From positions 56,949 to 120,948 of the forward strand of contig NZ_JAHLLW010000013.1 of NCBI RefSeq assembly GCF_019426345.1: a stretch of DNA of 64,000 nucleotides. The letters are read 5' to 3'. The notes beneath the pieces are model-generated. The model ran no database searches, was not told where the DNA came from, and saw only the letters and a list, made by a program, of their open reading frames with translations. Positions 18,685 to 27,073 of this stretch are shown here, piece after piece. Source of the stretch: Marinomonas lutimaris (GTDB lineage: Bacteria; Pseudomonadota; Gammaproteobacteria; Pseudomonadales; Marinomonadaceae). Each line of letters begins with the position of its first letter. Position 1 is the first letter of the stretch. Position numbers and translations under genes: made by a program.

Positions 18685-18818
18685 ATTCACCGCCCTTTTT
18701 AAATGATATTGATTACCACTTATATTCTCACACAATGAAGACTTAAAGCGCCGGAACATTTCGTTCCGATATGTGAAATTATCACTACTAACTGGCTTAA
18801 AAAAATAGGTATGCAAAA

Positions 18819-19730
18819 ATGTACGACATGAACGACCTGCAAAGTTTTACTACTTTGATCGAAACGGAAAATCTGACAAAAGCGGCAAAACAACTTGAAG
18901 TCTCTAAATCTACATTGAGCAGACGCATATCTCATCTCGAAGCTAGCGTTGGACAATCTCTTTTACTACGCCAAGCGAATAAAATATTTCCAAATGATGC
19001 TGGAAAGGCCTTCTACCCTCATGCCTGCAAAATTTTAGACGCCGCTAAACTGGCTCAAAAAACAGTAGATACTCTTCAAGAGTCGGTGATGGGGGAGTTA
19101 AATATTACGGCTTATTACGGTTTAGCTCGTTCTTGGCTACCAAAAGAAGTTGTTCATTTTGCTGATAACCACCCAGAAGTTAGTATTTCTCTTAAAACCA
19201 CCTCAATCTTTGCAGAGTTAGAACTGTCAGATATAGGTGTTTGGTTAGGATCTTTGCAACCGTCTAAATTTAAAGAAGAAATGCTCGGACATCTAACATG
19301 TGGCTTATATGCCTCAAGTTCTTTTTTAAAAGAAAATCCCGCAGTAGATGATATTGAGAGACTAAAAGACATTCCTTGGGTTAATTTTCATCACTTTTAC
19401 CAACCTGCGGGAGACTTAGAGCTACTTCACTCCGAAGATGGAACAAAACGCATTGAAATACCAAAATCTCAAATATGGACAGATCAAATCGCCATGCAAC
19501 TTGAACAAATAGCAAAGGGAAAAGGAATAGGTGTCTTACCAGATTACATGGTAAACATGAGAGAAAAGCACCACCCAGGCGATTTAATCAGAGTATTGCC
19601 ACAATGGCAGCTGCCTTTAATTCCGGTTTATTTACTTTACCCATACGGCAGTTTACCAAAAAGAGTAACGGCCTTTTTACATCATTTTAGAAAACATACA
19701 GCCACTATTCTAAACAGCCAACAACTGTAA
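18819..19730 (+). CDS. LysR-family transcriptional regulator
   Basis: 303 residues with N-terminal HTH (FTTLIETENLTKAAKQLEVS then KSTLSRRISHLEASVGQSLL) and a LysR substrate-binding domain that ends near residue 295. Divergent from the MBL-fold/TonB receptor operon with about 130 bp between starts, so it is the likely regulator of that operon. The ATG is at 18819; another in-frame ATG lies 9 nt later. The stop codon lies inside the dispersed repeat that leads the RND operon. Confidence 0.86.
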   Translation: MYDMNDLQSFTTLIETENLTKAAKQLEVSKSTLSRRISHLEASVGQSLLLRQANKIFPNDAGKAFYPHACKILDAAKLAQKTVDTLQESVMGELNITAYYGLARSWLPKEVVHFADNHPEVSISLKTTSIFAELELSDIGVWLGSLQPSKFKEEMLGHLTCGLYASSSFLKENPAVDDIERLKDIPWVNFHHFYQPAGDLELLHSEDGTKRIEIPKSQIWTDQIAMQLEQIAKGKGIGVLPDYMVNMREKHHPGDLIRVLPQWQLPLIPVYLLYPYGSLPKRVTAFLHHFRKHTATILNSQQL

Positions 19731-19788
19731 AGAAACGCAAATACACTTAAAGCCTTGATCTAAAAACGCAATAATCCAAAGACTTACT
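19725..19788 (+). repeat. Dispersed repeat, copy 2 (leader of RND operon)
   Basis: CTGTAAAGAAACGCAAATAC and the following 44 bp match 8411-8474. The sequence GTAAA-N5-GCAAA (19727-19741) is one base from a CpxR consensus GTAAA-N5-GTAAA and is 115 bp before the first gene of a tripartite efflux operon, a known type of Cpx target. The CpxR reading is inference. Confidence 0.55.
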
Positions 19789-19856
19789 TTTCTTTTATTA
19801 AGAATATAGCGCGTAAAAAACGTTACTGATTCAGCTCTTTTACTAGGACATATTAA

Positions 19857-21233
19857 ATGCTCAACAGGTCTTTTTTAAATCTTGCATTGCTCTGCCTAAG
19901 TCTAGTATTAGCGGCCTGCAGCAATACAGAGAAACGCAAAGACTATGCGGAACTAGCCAAACAGGAGCTAGATGCAACAAGCGAGAGCAAAATCACCCAG
20001 TGGCAAACAATGGACAATGTCGCGCCTGTAAGCTACCTAACAGATTTAATTCAAGACGAACAACTTGATGGTTTAATTAGCAAAGCATTGAAAGCAAACC
20101 CTAGTTTGCAAAAAACACAGCTGACGCTACAAGCCAGTTTATGGAGTTTAAAAAGCCAGCAAGGCGAATCACTGCCTAGCGTTGAAGCTGGTTTGTCCGG
20201 TAATAAAACCGAAGGTAGCGATACCAACTACAAGGCCAATTTGAGCGTTAGTTGGGAAGCCGATTTATGGCAAAAACTCGCCCAAGCAGAACAAGCCACA
20301 GCCAAAACTCTTGCTAGTGACGAAGCCTTATACCAAGCCAGTCGTGATACCTTAGTTGCCAATGTAATTAAAACTTGGCTCGCTATTACTGCAAAACAAC
20401 ACGCTATCGAAATTGAGCAGAAACGCTTGACACTCTTAGAAGCCAACGAAAAACTAATTTTAAAACGCTTTAGAAATGGCCTTGGTAATTTAGAAGAGCT
20501 CGACGAATCACGTACTTCCACATCTAAATCCAAAGCAGATCTTGTGGAATATAAAGAAAACCTCGCAATCGAAATACGTAACTTGCAGCTTTACCTAGGC
20601 AAAACGGATGCCTTGGACTTTATTGCCAACCAAAGTTATCCGGACGTCAGCCTTACGTTAAGCGACTTACCAGAGCAAAACTTACAACGCAGACCCGATC
20701 TAAAAGCTGCATATTTAGCCATTGAAGCTGCGGATCTAAACACTTCCGTTGCTTATAAAGATATGCTTCCCAGCATCAGCCTAAGCGCAACATTAAGTGA
20801 AACCGCCGCCTCACCCAGAGCGGCTTTATTTGGTTCACCTATTTGGTCTTTGCTAGCACAAATCACTCAACCACTTTATCGAGGTGGACAACTAAAAGCC
20901 GCAGCAGAAATTGCCAAACTAAAAACGGCTCAAGCCTATCAGGATTACCGTGACACCTTACTCACAGCAGTCAATGAAGTAGAAAATACCTTAGGGCAAG
21001 AACGCGTGCTATCACAGCAAGTCCGCCACATTAACGAAGCCCTTTTTAGCGCCAAAAAGAACCTCACTCAATATGAAAAAAAATACCGCACAGGCTTGGT
21101 CGAACTAAACGACTTAATCAACGCGCAAACTACTGCTTTTGACCTAGAAGCACAATTGGACAATTTAATTTATCAGCACCTATCAAACAGAGTTGATTTG
21201 GGGCTCGCACTCGGGCTTGGAGTAAAACCTTAA
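19857..21233 (+). CDS. RND efflux outer-membrane lipoprotein (TolC/NodT family)
   Basis: 458 residues starting with a lipoprotein signal peptide and the lipobox LAAC (SLVLAACSN), then two outer-membrane efflux protein repeats, visible as LKANPSLQKTQLTLQASLWS in the first half and AAYLAIEAADLNTSVAYKDM in the second; RRPDL is present as in OprM-like channels. It should form the trimeric exit duct. First gene of a three-gene operon; its TAA overlaps the adaptor ATG by one base. RBS AGGAC. No TetR-type repressor is adjacent. Confidence 0.87.
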   Translation: MLNRSFLNLALLCLSLVLAACSNTEKRKDYAELAKQELDATSESKITQWQTMDNVAPVSYLTDLIQDEQLDGLISKALKANPSLQKTQLTLQASLWSLKSQQGESLPSVEAGLSGNKTEGSDTNYKANLSVSWEADLWQKLAQAEQATAKTLASDEALYQASRDTLVANVIKTWLAITAKQHAIEIEQKRLTLLEANEKLILKRFRNGLGNLEELDESRTSTSKSKADLVEYKENLAIEIRNLQLYLGKTDALDFIANQSYPDVSLTLSDLPEQNLQRRPDLKAAYLAIEAADLNTSVAYKDMLPSISLSATLSETAASPRAALFGSPIWSLLAQITQPLYRGGQLKAAAEIAKLKTAQAYQDYRDTLLTAVNEVENTLGQERVLSQQVRHINEALFSAKKNLTQYEKKYRTGLVELNDLINAQTTAFDLEAQLDNLIYQHLSNRVDLGLALGLGVKP

Positions 21234-22423
21234 TGAAATATCTTTCACAATGGATCACCTTATTATTGGCTGGTGCTGCAATAGCGGGTGTCTACTTTTA
21301 TGTTATGCACGCGATTGAAACACAACAAAACCGAGTGCAAACACCGCGCCCTGAGACACCAGAGCAAGCACTAGAATTATCAACAATCACCGTCAATACT
21401 GGCAGCTATGCGGCTACTATTAAGGCTTCAGGTGTTGTAAAACCCAGATATGCTCTGACGATGACAAGCCAGGTAAGTGGTGAAGTCATTAGTATTTCCA
21501 ATCAGTTCGAATCAGGCCAAGTTATCAAAAAAGGTTACCTTTTAGCCCAACTAGAAAACAGCGAGCTAAACAGTGCAGTAGCCAGTGCAAAAAACACGCT
21601 TGCGTCCGCTGAGCTCGCGCTAAAAGAAGAGATTCGCCAAGGTGAACAAGCCAGAGCGGAATGGGCTGCAGCTGGGTTTCAAGGAGCCCCAGATTCCGAC
21701 CTAGTGTTACGAGAACCACAGTTAGAAGCCGCTAAAGCTGATGTAGAATCAGCAAAAGCCGCACTCAATAATGCGCAAAACAAGCTAAAACACTCTCAAC
21801 TGACCGCCCCTTTTGACGCTTTAATCATCACTCGTAATATTTCCCTTGGTTCATACTTAAGTTCAGGAAGCGATGTAGGCACTCTATACAGTATTGAAAG
21901 AGCTGAAATTAAAATCGATTTATCCAACAGTGATTGGTTAAAGCTTCCTGACACAAAAACACTACTAAAAGACAACTGGCCAGCCTTAATATCAAGCATT
22001 GATGCCAATAACACATGGCAAGGTAAAATTTTAAGCGTCAACCAACACGTAGACGAAACGACTCGTATGCGTAGCTTATTGGTTAGCTTAGACCATCCTC
22101 TCGATCAAACCCCAGCGCTAATTCCAGGGGCTTTTGTTGAAGTATCCATTCAAGGCAAGCGTCTCGACAACCTTTGGCGACTACCTAATACAGCATTAAG
22201 CCAAAAGAGCGAAATCTGGTACATAGATCAAAATAGTCGGCTAGCTGCCTTTGAAACCACGCCTCGTTTTGTTGACTCTCAATACGTTTATATTCAAGTG
22301 CCAACCTCCATGCTAAACAAGCCTTATCAAGTACTTGTTCAACCTTATAATAGCTACTTGAAAGGCATGCTTGTTAAGTCATTAAATACCTCGGCATCGG
22401 CTGACAAGAGCGCAAAACAATGA
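21233..22423 (+). CDS. RND efflux periplasmic adaptor (HlyD/MFP family)
   Basis: 396 residues with one N-terminal membrane anchor (ITLLLAGAAIAGVYFYVMHA), a lipoyl half motif VSGEVISISNQFESGQVIKK, a coiled-coil hairpin (about 110-190, Ala/Lys/Glu-rich) and the second lipoyl half LTAPFDALIITRNISLGSYL. It links the inner-membrane pump to the outer-membrane duct. Its start overlaps the upstream stop by one base and its stop overlaps the permease start as ATGA, so all three proteins are made from one transcript. Confidence 0.88.
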   Translation: MKYLSQWITLLLAGAAIAGVYFYVMHAIETQQNRVQTPRPETPEQALELSTITVNTGSYAATIKASGVVKPRYALTMTSQVSGEVISISNQFESGQVIKKGYLLAQLENSELNSAVASAKNTLASAELALKEEIRQGEQARAEWAAAGFQGAPDSDLVLREPQLEAAKADVESAKAALNNAQNKLKHSQLTAPFDALIITRNISLGSYLSSGSDVGTLYSIERAEIKIDLSNSDWLKLPDTKTLLKDNWPALISSIDANNTWQGKILSVNQHVDETTRMRSLLVSLDHPLDQTPALIPGAFVEVSIQGKRLDNLWRLPNTALSQKSEIWYIDQNSRLAAFETTPRFVDSQYVYIQVPTSMLNKPYQVLVQPYNSYLKGMLVKSLNTSASADKSAKQ

Positions 22424-25400
22424 GCCCAATAGATCAACCGAAAGGCATTATTCCATGGTTTGCCAATAATCCAGTTGCTGCGAATCTATTACTAATTCTG
22501 GTTATCAGCTTGGGCGTTTTAAACATGGGCTCGTTGAATAAAGAAGCCTTTCCAAGCCTAACCCCAAACCGTGTGGCCATTTCTGTCAGTAACGACAGTG
22601 GTTCAGCCAAAGAAAACGAAGAAGGCATTGCCATCCCCTTGGAAGAAGCTTTGCAAGGTGTCTCTGGCATCAAGACGGTGACCACTTCATCCACGGCAAA
22701 ATCTACCAGCACCACTGTCGAAATGTTGGATGGTTATGACATAGACACCCTACTAGACGATGTCAAAGACAAGGTGGATCAGATTTCTTCTTTTCCTGAC
22801 GAGGCCGATCCACCAGTCGTATCCAAAGCCACACGCGAAGAACACTCCATTTGGATTCAACTGTATGGAGATGCTGATCGGCGTACTCTACAAAAACTAG
22901 CGGATGAACTAGAAGCCGATTTATTGTCAAACGAAAACGTCAGTGCTACCTCTATTTCTGGTTGGATAGATCCAACCATCATGATCGACATTGATAAAAA
23001 TAAACTAGAATCCTACGGACTCACCTTGTCCGATATTGCCACAGCAATCAACGCAGAGTCCTCTCCAGCTCAAGTGGCGACACTGCGAGACGAAAATATT
23101 TACTTAACCATCAGCGCGTCTGAACAAGCCTATATAAAGAGCGAATTTGCACGTATTCCTGTCCTCTCCAATCAGTCTGGAGGGAAAATATTACTAGGAG
23201 ATATAGCAAACATACGCGACACATTTGACGAAGATGACTATGTTTTATCACGTTTTAATCGCCAAAACAGCTTAGGTATTCAAGTCCTAACCACAGGCAC
23301 CAGCGATATATCAAACTCCGTGATCGGAGCAAAAGCCGTCATTCAAGATTGGGAAGAAAGCGGACGTTTACCAGCCAATGTAAAACTCGGCACTTGGTAT
23401 GATCGCAGTGAATCAATTAATCAGCGCCTAGAATTGATGGTAGAAAACGCCATTACAGGTGTGTTGCTGGTCTTTATCTTACTCGCCATATTTCTAAACG
23501 TCACTGTGGCGTTTTGGGTTGCCATGGGATTACCCTTTATCTTCTTCGGTACTTTATTTTTCATGGGAACGGAAAGCATTGGCCTAACGTTAAACATGTT
23601 TACCACCTTTGGCTTTATCATGGCCTTAGGGATTGTGGTTGATGACGCCGTTGTCGTTGGGGAAAGTGTCTATACTGTCAGGTCTAAAGAAGGCGACACC
23701 ATAGGCAACACGATTAAAGGCACCATGTTAGTTGCCATTCCGACGCTATTTGGTGTCTTTACCACTGTCGCAGCATTTTGGGCGCTGTCTAATATCGAAG
23801 GTCGTTTGGGGCAACTGTATTCTCAATTCGCTACTGTTGTGGCTATTTGTTTAGTTTTATCAGTCATCGAATCCAAAATTATCTTGCCCGCTCACCTTGC
23901 CCACATAAATACGCAAAAATCGACTCGCACCAACCCTATATCTAAAGCATGGGCCATGGTTCAACAAGGAGCAGATTTTGGTTTGCAGTGGTTCAGCGAG
24001 CGCATTTATCGTCCAATGATAGATTTAGCGCTCAACTACCGATACGCGGTTTGCTTGCTGTTCATTGCTATCTTTATTTTGGTTATTTCCATGCCATTCA
24101 CTGGCGCTATTCGCATGAGTTTTTTCCCTCAAATTCCGGGAGACACAGTGCGTGGCACACTCACCATGTACAACGATGTGAGCTATGGACAAACCAACAA
24201 GGTTTTATTCGAACTTGAACGAAATGCCTATCAAGCAGACATCGCTTTGCGCACTAATAGCGATGAGCGCCGACGCCCATCAGCTAACGGCATGGAGCAA
24301 TCAGACAAAAAACCAAAAGACTCGGCAAAACCTAAAGAAGCTCCTAAACCGAAAGGCGATGTCGCCATTAAAAACATTCAAGTTACGGCAAGTGATGACC
24401 AATCTGGCAATATACGCATAGAGCTAGACGAGAATAGACCCTATACCTCGGCGCAATTTGCTAGTAAATGGCAGCAACTTTCAGGTATGCCAGAAGGAGT
24501 AAAAAACCTACGAATTCGCAGTGCCCGTGAAACGGTTGACGCGTTAAGAGTTGAGCTGCGCGGTAATGACACAAGTGTTCTTAACGGTGCAATGGAAGAA
24601 CTATTAAAGCAATTAGCCACACTTCCTGCAGTCACGGGAATAGAGCAAAATAATGAGCCAACTGAATCTCGCCTGACCCTAAAACTTACAGATCAAGGCC
24701 GATTATTAGGATTATCCACTAGCAATTTAGCCACTCAAGTCGCCCGTAATTTTGATGGCCAAGTGGTACAAAAATATCAGCGAGACAATTCCGAAGTCGA
24801 AGTTCGTTTGGGTTATCCGAGCGAGCAAAAAGAATCACCTGCCGCTGTGATGAATACCAAAATAGTCTTAGACGACGGTACTCGCGTACCGCTTTCAACG
24901 GTTGCCACACTGTCTCAAGAAGACGCAGAGACTCGTATTATTCGCATTGATGGCAAACGCTCTTTGTATCTGTCTGCCGAAGTTGATAAAGATGCCATGT
25001 CATCAACAGAAGTCGTCGAATATTTGCAAAAAGCTGTCGTACCACAGATGAAGCGTCAGTTTGCCGGAGTTTCGATCTATTTTTCTGGGGAAGCAGAGCA
25101 AAGAGAAAAAACTCAGTCATCTATGTCGGAGATGTTCCTCATCGCTCTCTTGATCATTTATGGACTTTTGGCGATACCTCTAAAATCTTACTCGCAGCCG
25201 CTTATTATCATGATGGCGATTCCATTCGGAATCATTGGTGCATTGCTTGGTCATTGGATGAATAACTTGGCGCTAGGGATTTTCTCTTTGAACGGCATAC
25301 TTGCGCTCAGCGGTGTTGTGGTAAATGACAGTCTGTTGCTCGTGTCTCGCTTCAACGACCTTCGTCATGAAACCAGCCATGTCAAAAAAGCCATCAGCCT

Positions 25401-25674
25401 AGCGTGTCGCAGCCGCCTACGCGCCGTATTACTAACATCTTTCACCACCTTTGCTGGCTTAATTCCGATTCTTTGGGAAACCTCAAGACAAGCACAAATG
25501 CTCATTCCGGCGGCTGTATCTCTCGCCTACGGCATCATGTTTGCCACAGTGATTACACTGATTTTGATTCCAGTTTTACTAATGATAAAAGAAGACATTC
25601 ATCTATTAATGGATAGATTAAAAAATAAAACATCAGAAGTATTAGAGCCGATTAACGAAGGCCAAGAAGAATAA
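22420..25674 (+). CDS. RND efflux transporter inner-membrane permease
   Basis: 1084 residues with the two-fold 6+6 TM layout. TM4 carries GIVVDDAVVVGESVY, whose paired Asp residues form the proton relay; the second half has SGVVVNDSLLLVSRFNDLR. It resembles HAE-type multidrug pumps more than heavy-metal pumps. A Lys/Pro-rich charged insert (about residues 613-646, e.g. DKKPKDSAKPKEAPKPKG) interrupts the start of the second periplasmic domain and is not typical of AcrB-like proteins. Substrate unknown. Confidence 0.88.
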   Translation: MSPIDQPKGIIPWFANNPVAANLLLILVISLGVLNMGSLNKEAFPSLTPNRVAISVSNDSGSAKENEEGIAIPLEEALQGVSGIKTVTTSSTAKSTSTTVEMLDGYDIDTLLDDVKDKVDQISSFPDEADPPVVSKATREEHSIWIQLYGDADRRTLQKLADELEADLLSNENVSATSISGWIDPTIMIDIDKNKLESYGLTLSDIATAINAESSPAQVATLRDENIYLTISASEQAYIKSEFARIPVLSNQSGGKILLGDIANIRDTFDEDDYVLSRFNRQNSLGIQVLTTGTSDISNSVIGAKAVIQDWEESGRLPANVKLGTWYDRSESINQRLELMVENAITGVLLVFILLAIFLNVTVAFWVAMGLPFIFFGTLFFMGTESIGLTLNMFTTFGFIMALGIVVDDAVVVGESVYTVRSKEGDTIGNTIKGTMLVAIPTLFGVFTTVAAFWALSNIEGRLGQLYSQFATVVAICLVLSVIESKIILPAHLAHINTQKSTRTNPISKAWAMVQQGADFGLQWFSERIYRPMIDLALNYRYAVCLLFIAIFILVISMPFTGAIRMSFFPQIPGDTVRGTLTMYNDVSYGQTNKVLFELERNAYQADIALRTNSDERRRPSANGMEQSDKKPKDSAKPKEAPKPKGDVAIKNIQVTASDDQSGNIRIELDENRPYTSAQFASKWQQLSGMPEGVKNLRIRSARETVDALRVELRGNDTSVLNGAMEELLKQLATLPAVTGIEQNNEPTESRLTLKLTDQGRLLGLSTSNLATQVARNFDGQVVQKYQRDNSEVEVRLGYPSEQKESPAAVMNTKIVLDDGTRVPLSTVATLSQEDAETRIIRIDGKRSLYLSAEVDKDAMSSTEVVEYLQKAVVPQMKRQFAGVSIYFSGEAEQREKTQSSMSEMFLIALLIIYGLLAIPLKSYSQPLIIMMAIPFGIIGALLGHWMNNLALGIFSLNGILALSGVVVNDSLLLVSRFNDLRHETSHVKKAISLACRSRLRAVLLTSFTTFAGLIPILWETSRQAQMLIPAAVSLAYGIMFATVITLILIPVLLMIKEDIHLLMDRLKNKTSEVLEPINEGQEE

Positions 25675-25692
25675 GATAAAGACAAAAAACCT

Positions 25693-26076
25693 CTACTTTG
25701 ACCACTTAATCGGCTCAAATGTTTTTTGTTCGCGCCGTAAAAACGCCCAATCAATTAGTGCTTCCATAGATGGCCCTAGAGCAAGTCCCATTTCAGTCAA
25801 ATGATATTCAACTTTGGGCGGGACTTGTGGGTAAACCGTTCGTTCGATAATGCCATCTTTCTCAAGTTGCTTAAGTTGTTGGATAAGCATCTTTTGATTG
25901 ATACCTTCAATATTGTGCTCAAGCTCCGAAAACCTTAAAGGTCCTTTCGCTGAAAATAGCTGACATAAAATGACGATTTTCCATTTTCCTTCCAAGACTC
26001 GCAGAGTCTCACTGGTTGCGTTCGCCCAAATCATTCGTTGTTCAGGATCCTGACAACTCCAATCTCTCTCTTCCAT
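25693..26076 (-). CDS. HxlR-family winged-helix regulator
   Basis: 127 residues: LEGKWKIVILCQLFSAKGPL, RFSELEHNIEGINQKMLIQQ and VYPQVPPKVEYHLTEMGLAL are typical of HxlR proteins, with a Cys near the N terminus (DWSCQDPEQ), the position where redox- or electrophile-sensing members (YodB, HypR) have their reactive Cys. Divergent from an NADP-oxidoreductase gene. A perfect palindrome AGTATGTAACATACT lies just upstream of its start. It probably represses both genes. Confidence 0.86.
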   Translation of the reverse strand: MEERDWSCQDPEQRMIWANATSETLRVLEGKWKIVILCQLFSAKGPLRFSELEHNIEGINQKMLIQQLKQLEKDGIIERTVYPQVPPKVEYHLTEMGLALGPSMEALIDWAFLRREQKTFEPIKWSK

Positions 26077-26090
26077 CTAACTTACCTTTT

Positions 26091-26105
26091 AGTATGTAAC
26101 ATACT
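26091..26105. promoter_or_regulatory. HxlR-type palindromic operator
   Basis: AGTATGTAACATACT is a perfect 7-1-7 palindrome of the kind bound by HxlR dimers. Further half sites (AGTATTTACAGTATGTGAGTA, 26122-26142 approximately) follow toward the divergent oxidoreductase gene. Confidence 0.55.
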
Positions 26106-26178
26106 TTTTTGTGTGTTCTTGCAGTATTTACAGTATGTGAGTATTTTACTCCAAACTAAATCATTTAGGTAATATGCG

Positions 26179-26925
26179 ATGAAAATTGGAATTATAGGTA
26201 CTGGCAGTATTGGTGGAACTTTAGCAAAAATATGTGTTGAAATTGGACACGATGTGAATGTTTCTAATTCCCGAGGAGTTGAAGGTGTTCAGTCATTTGC
26301 TGATGAAATTGGGGCAATCGCTGTCGATATATATGGAGCGGTACATAATGCGGACCTGATTATATTATCAGTGCCGCTCCCCGCTATTTCCACTCTTCCT
26401 AAAAATCTTTTTGAGAAGGTTCCGCAGAATGTAAGTATTATCGATACGAGTAATTATTACCCAGGCTTACGCGATCCCCGCATCCCAGAAATCGATAGAG
26501 GTCAAGTTGAAAGTCTATGGGTTTCGGGAAAACTAGGACGCCCGATTATCAAAGCATTTAATAACATTCTAGCTTATTCACTCGCCCATCTCGGCCGTGC
26601 TGAAGGAGCCTTGGATAGATTAGGGGTTGCAGTCGCTGGCGACGACGTTTCATCTAAAAAATTAGTAATGGGGCTTGTCAACGAAGTTGGATTTGAACCT
26701 GTAGATGCGGGTTCATTGGCAGAATCATGGCGTCAACAACCTTCTACCCCTGCTTACTGTTGTGATTGGAATGCAGCTGAGATGAAAGAAGCTCTGTTAA
26801 TTGCTAGGAAAGATGAAGCTCCTCTGAAACGGGATACGTTACCCGAGCACTTTGGCAAATTAGGAAGTAACCCTAGTCACTCGGAAGTGATTGAACTTAA
26901 TCGTTCACTAAACTCTGTTGATTAA
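26179..26925 (+). CDS. F420-type NADP oxidoreductase (NAD(P)-binding protein)
   Basis: 248 residues beginning with a Rossmann motif MKIGIIGTGSIGGTLAKICV and containing IDTSNYYPG and KAFNNILAYSLA, as in the F420-dependent NADP reductase/NADPH-dependent reductase family. In bacteria without F420 the members are flavin, quinone or unknown-substrate reductases. Divergent from an HxlR regulator; similar HxlR-reductase pairs respond to quinones and other electrophiles, which is a plausible role here but only inferred. Confidence 0.75.
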   Translation: MKIGIIGTGSIGGTLAKICVEIGHDVNVSNSRGVEGVQSFADEIGAIAVDIYGAVHNADLIILSVPLPAISTLPKNLFEKVPQNVSIIDTSNYYPGLRDPRIPEIDRGQVESLWVSGKLGRPIIKAFNNILAYSLAHLGRAEGALDRLGVAVAGDDVSSKKLVMGLVNEVGFEPVDAGSLAESWRQQPSTPAYCCDWNAAEMKEALLIARKDEAPLKRDTLPEHFGKLGSNPSHSEVIELNRSLNSVD

Positions 26926-27007
26926 GTCAGAAAAATTGCAGTCTCTTACTTTACTTTGCTATCTAAGCAATATAACCCAAACTGAGAACCGTGATATTGA
27001 TAAAGAC

Positions 27008-27040
27008 AAGAGCCCCTATTTTGATTAAGTTGGGGTTCTT
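27008..27040. terminator. Bidirectional hairpin between convergent genes
   Basis: AAGAGCCCC (27008-27016) pairs with GGGGTTCTT (27032-27040), one G-T wobble, between the + strand reductase gene and the - strand CobW gene. Moderate T-rich sequence follows on both strands. Confidence 0.6.
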
Positions 27041-27073
27041 TATGTTAATTTCTTTCGTTAATGGAATATTACC

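Noticed and set aside
24185..24421. Plus-strand shadow frames within the RND permease
   Set aside because: Long alternate frames arise in this coding region; only the 1084-residue frame shows family motifs.
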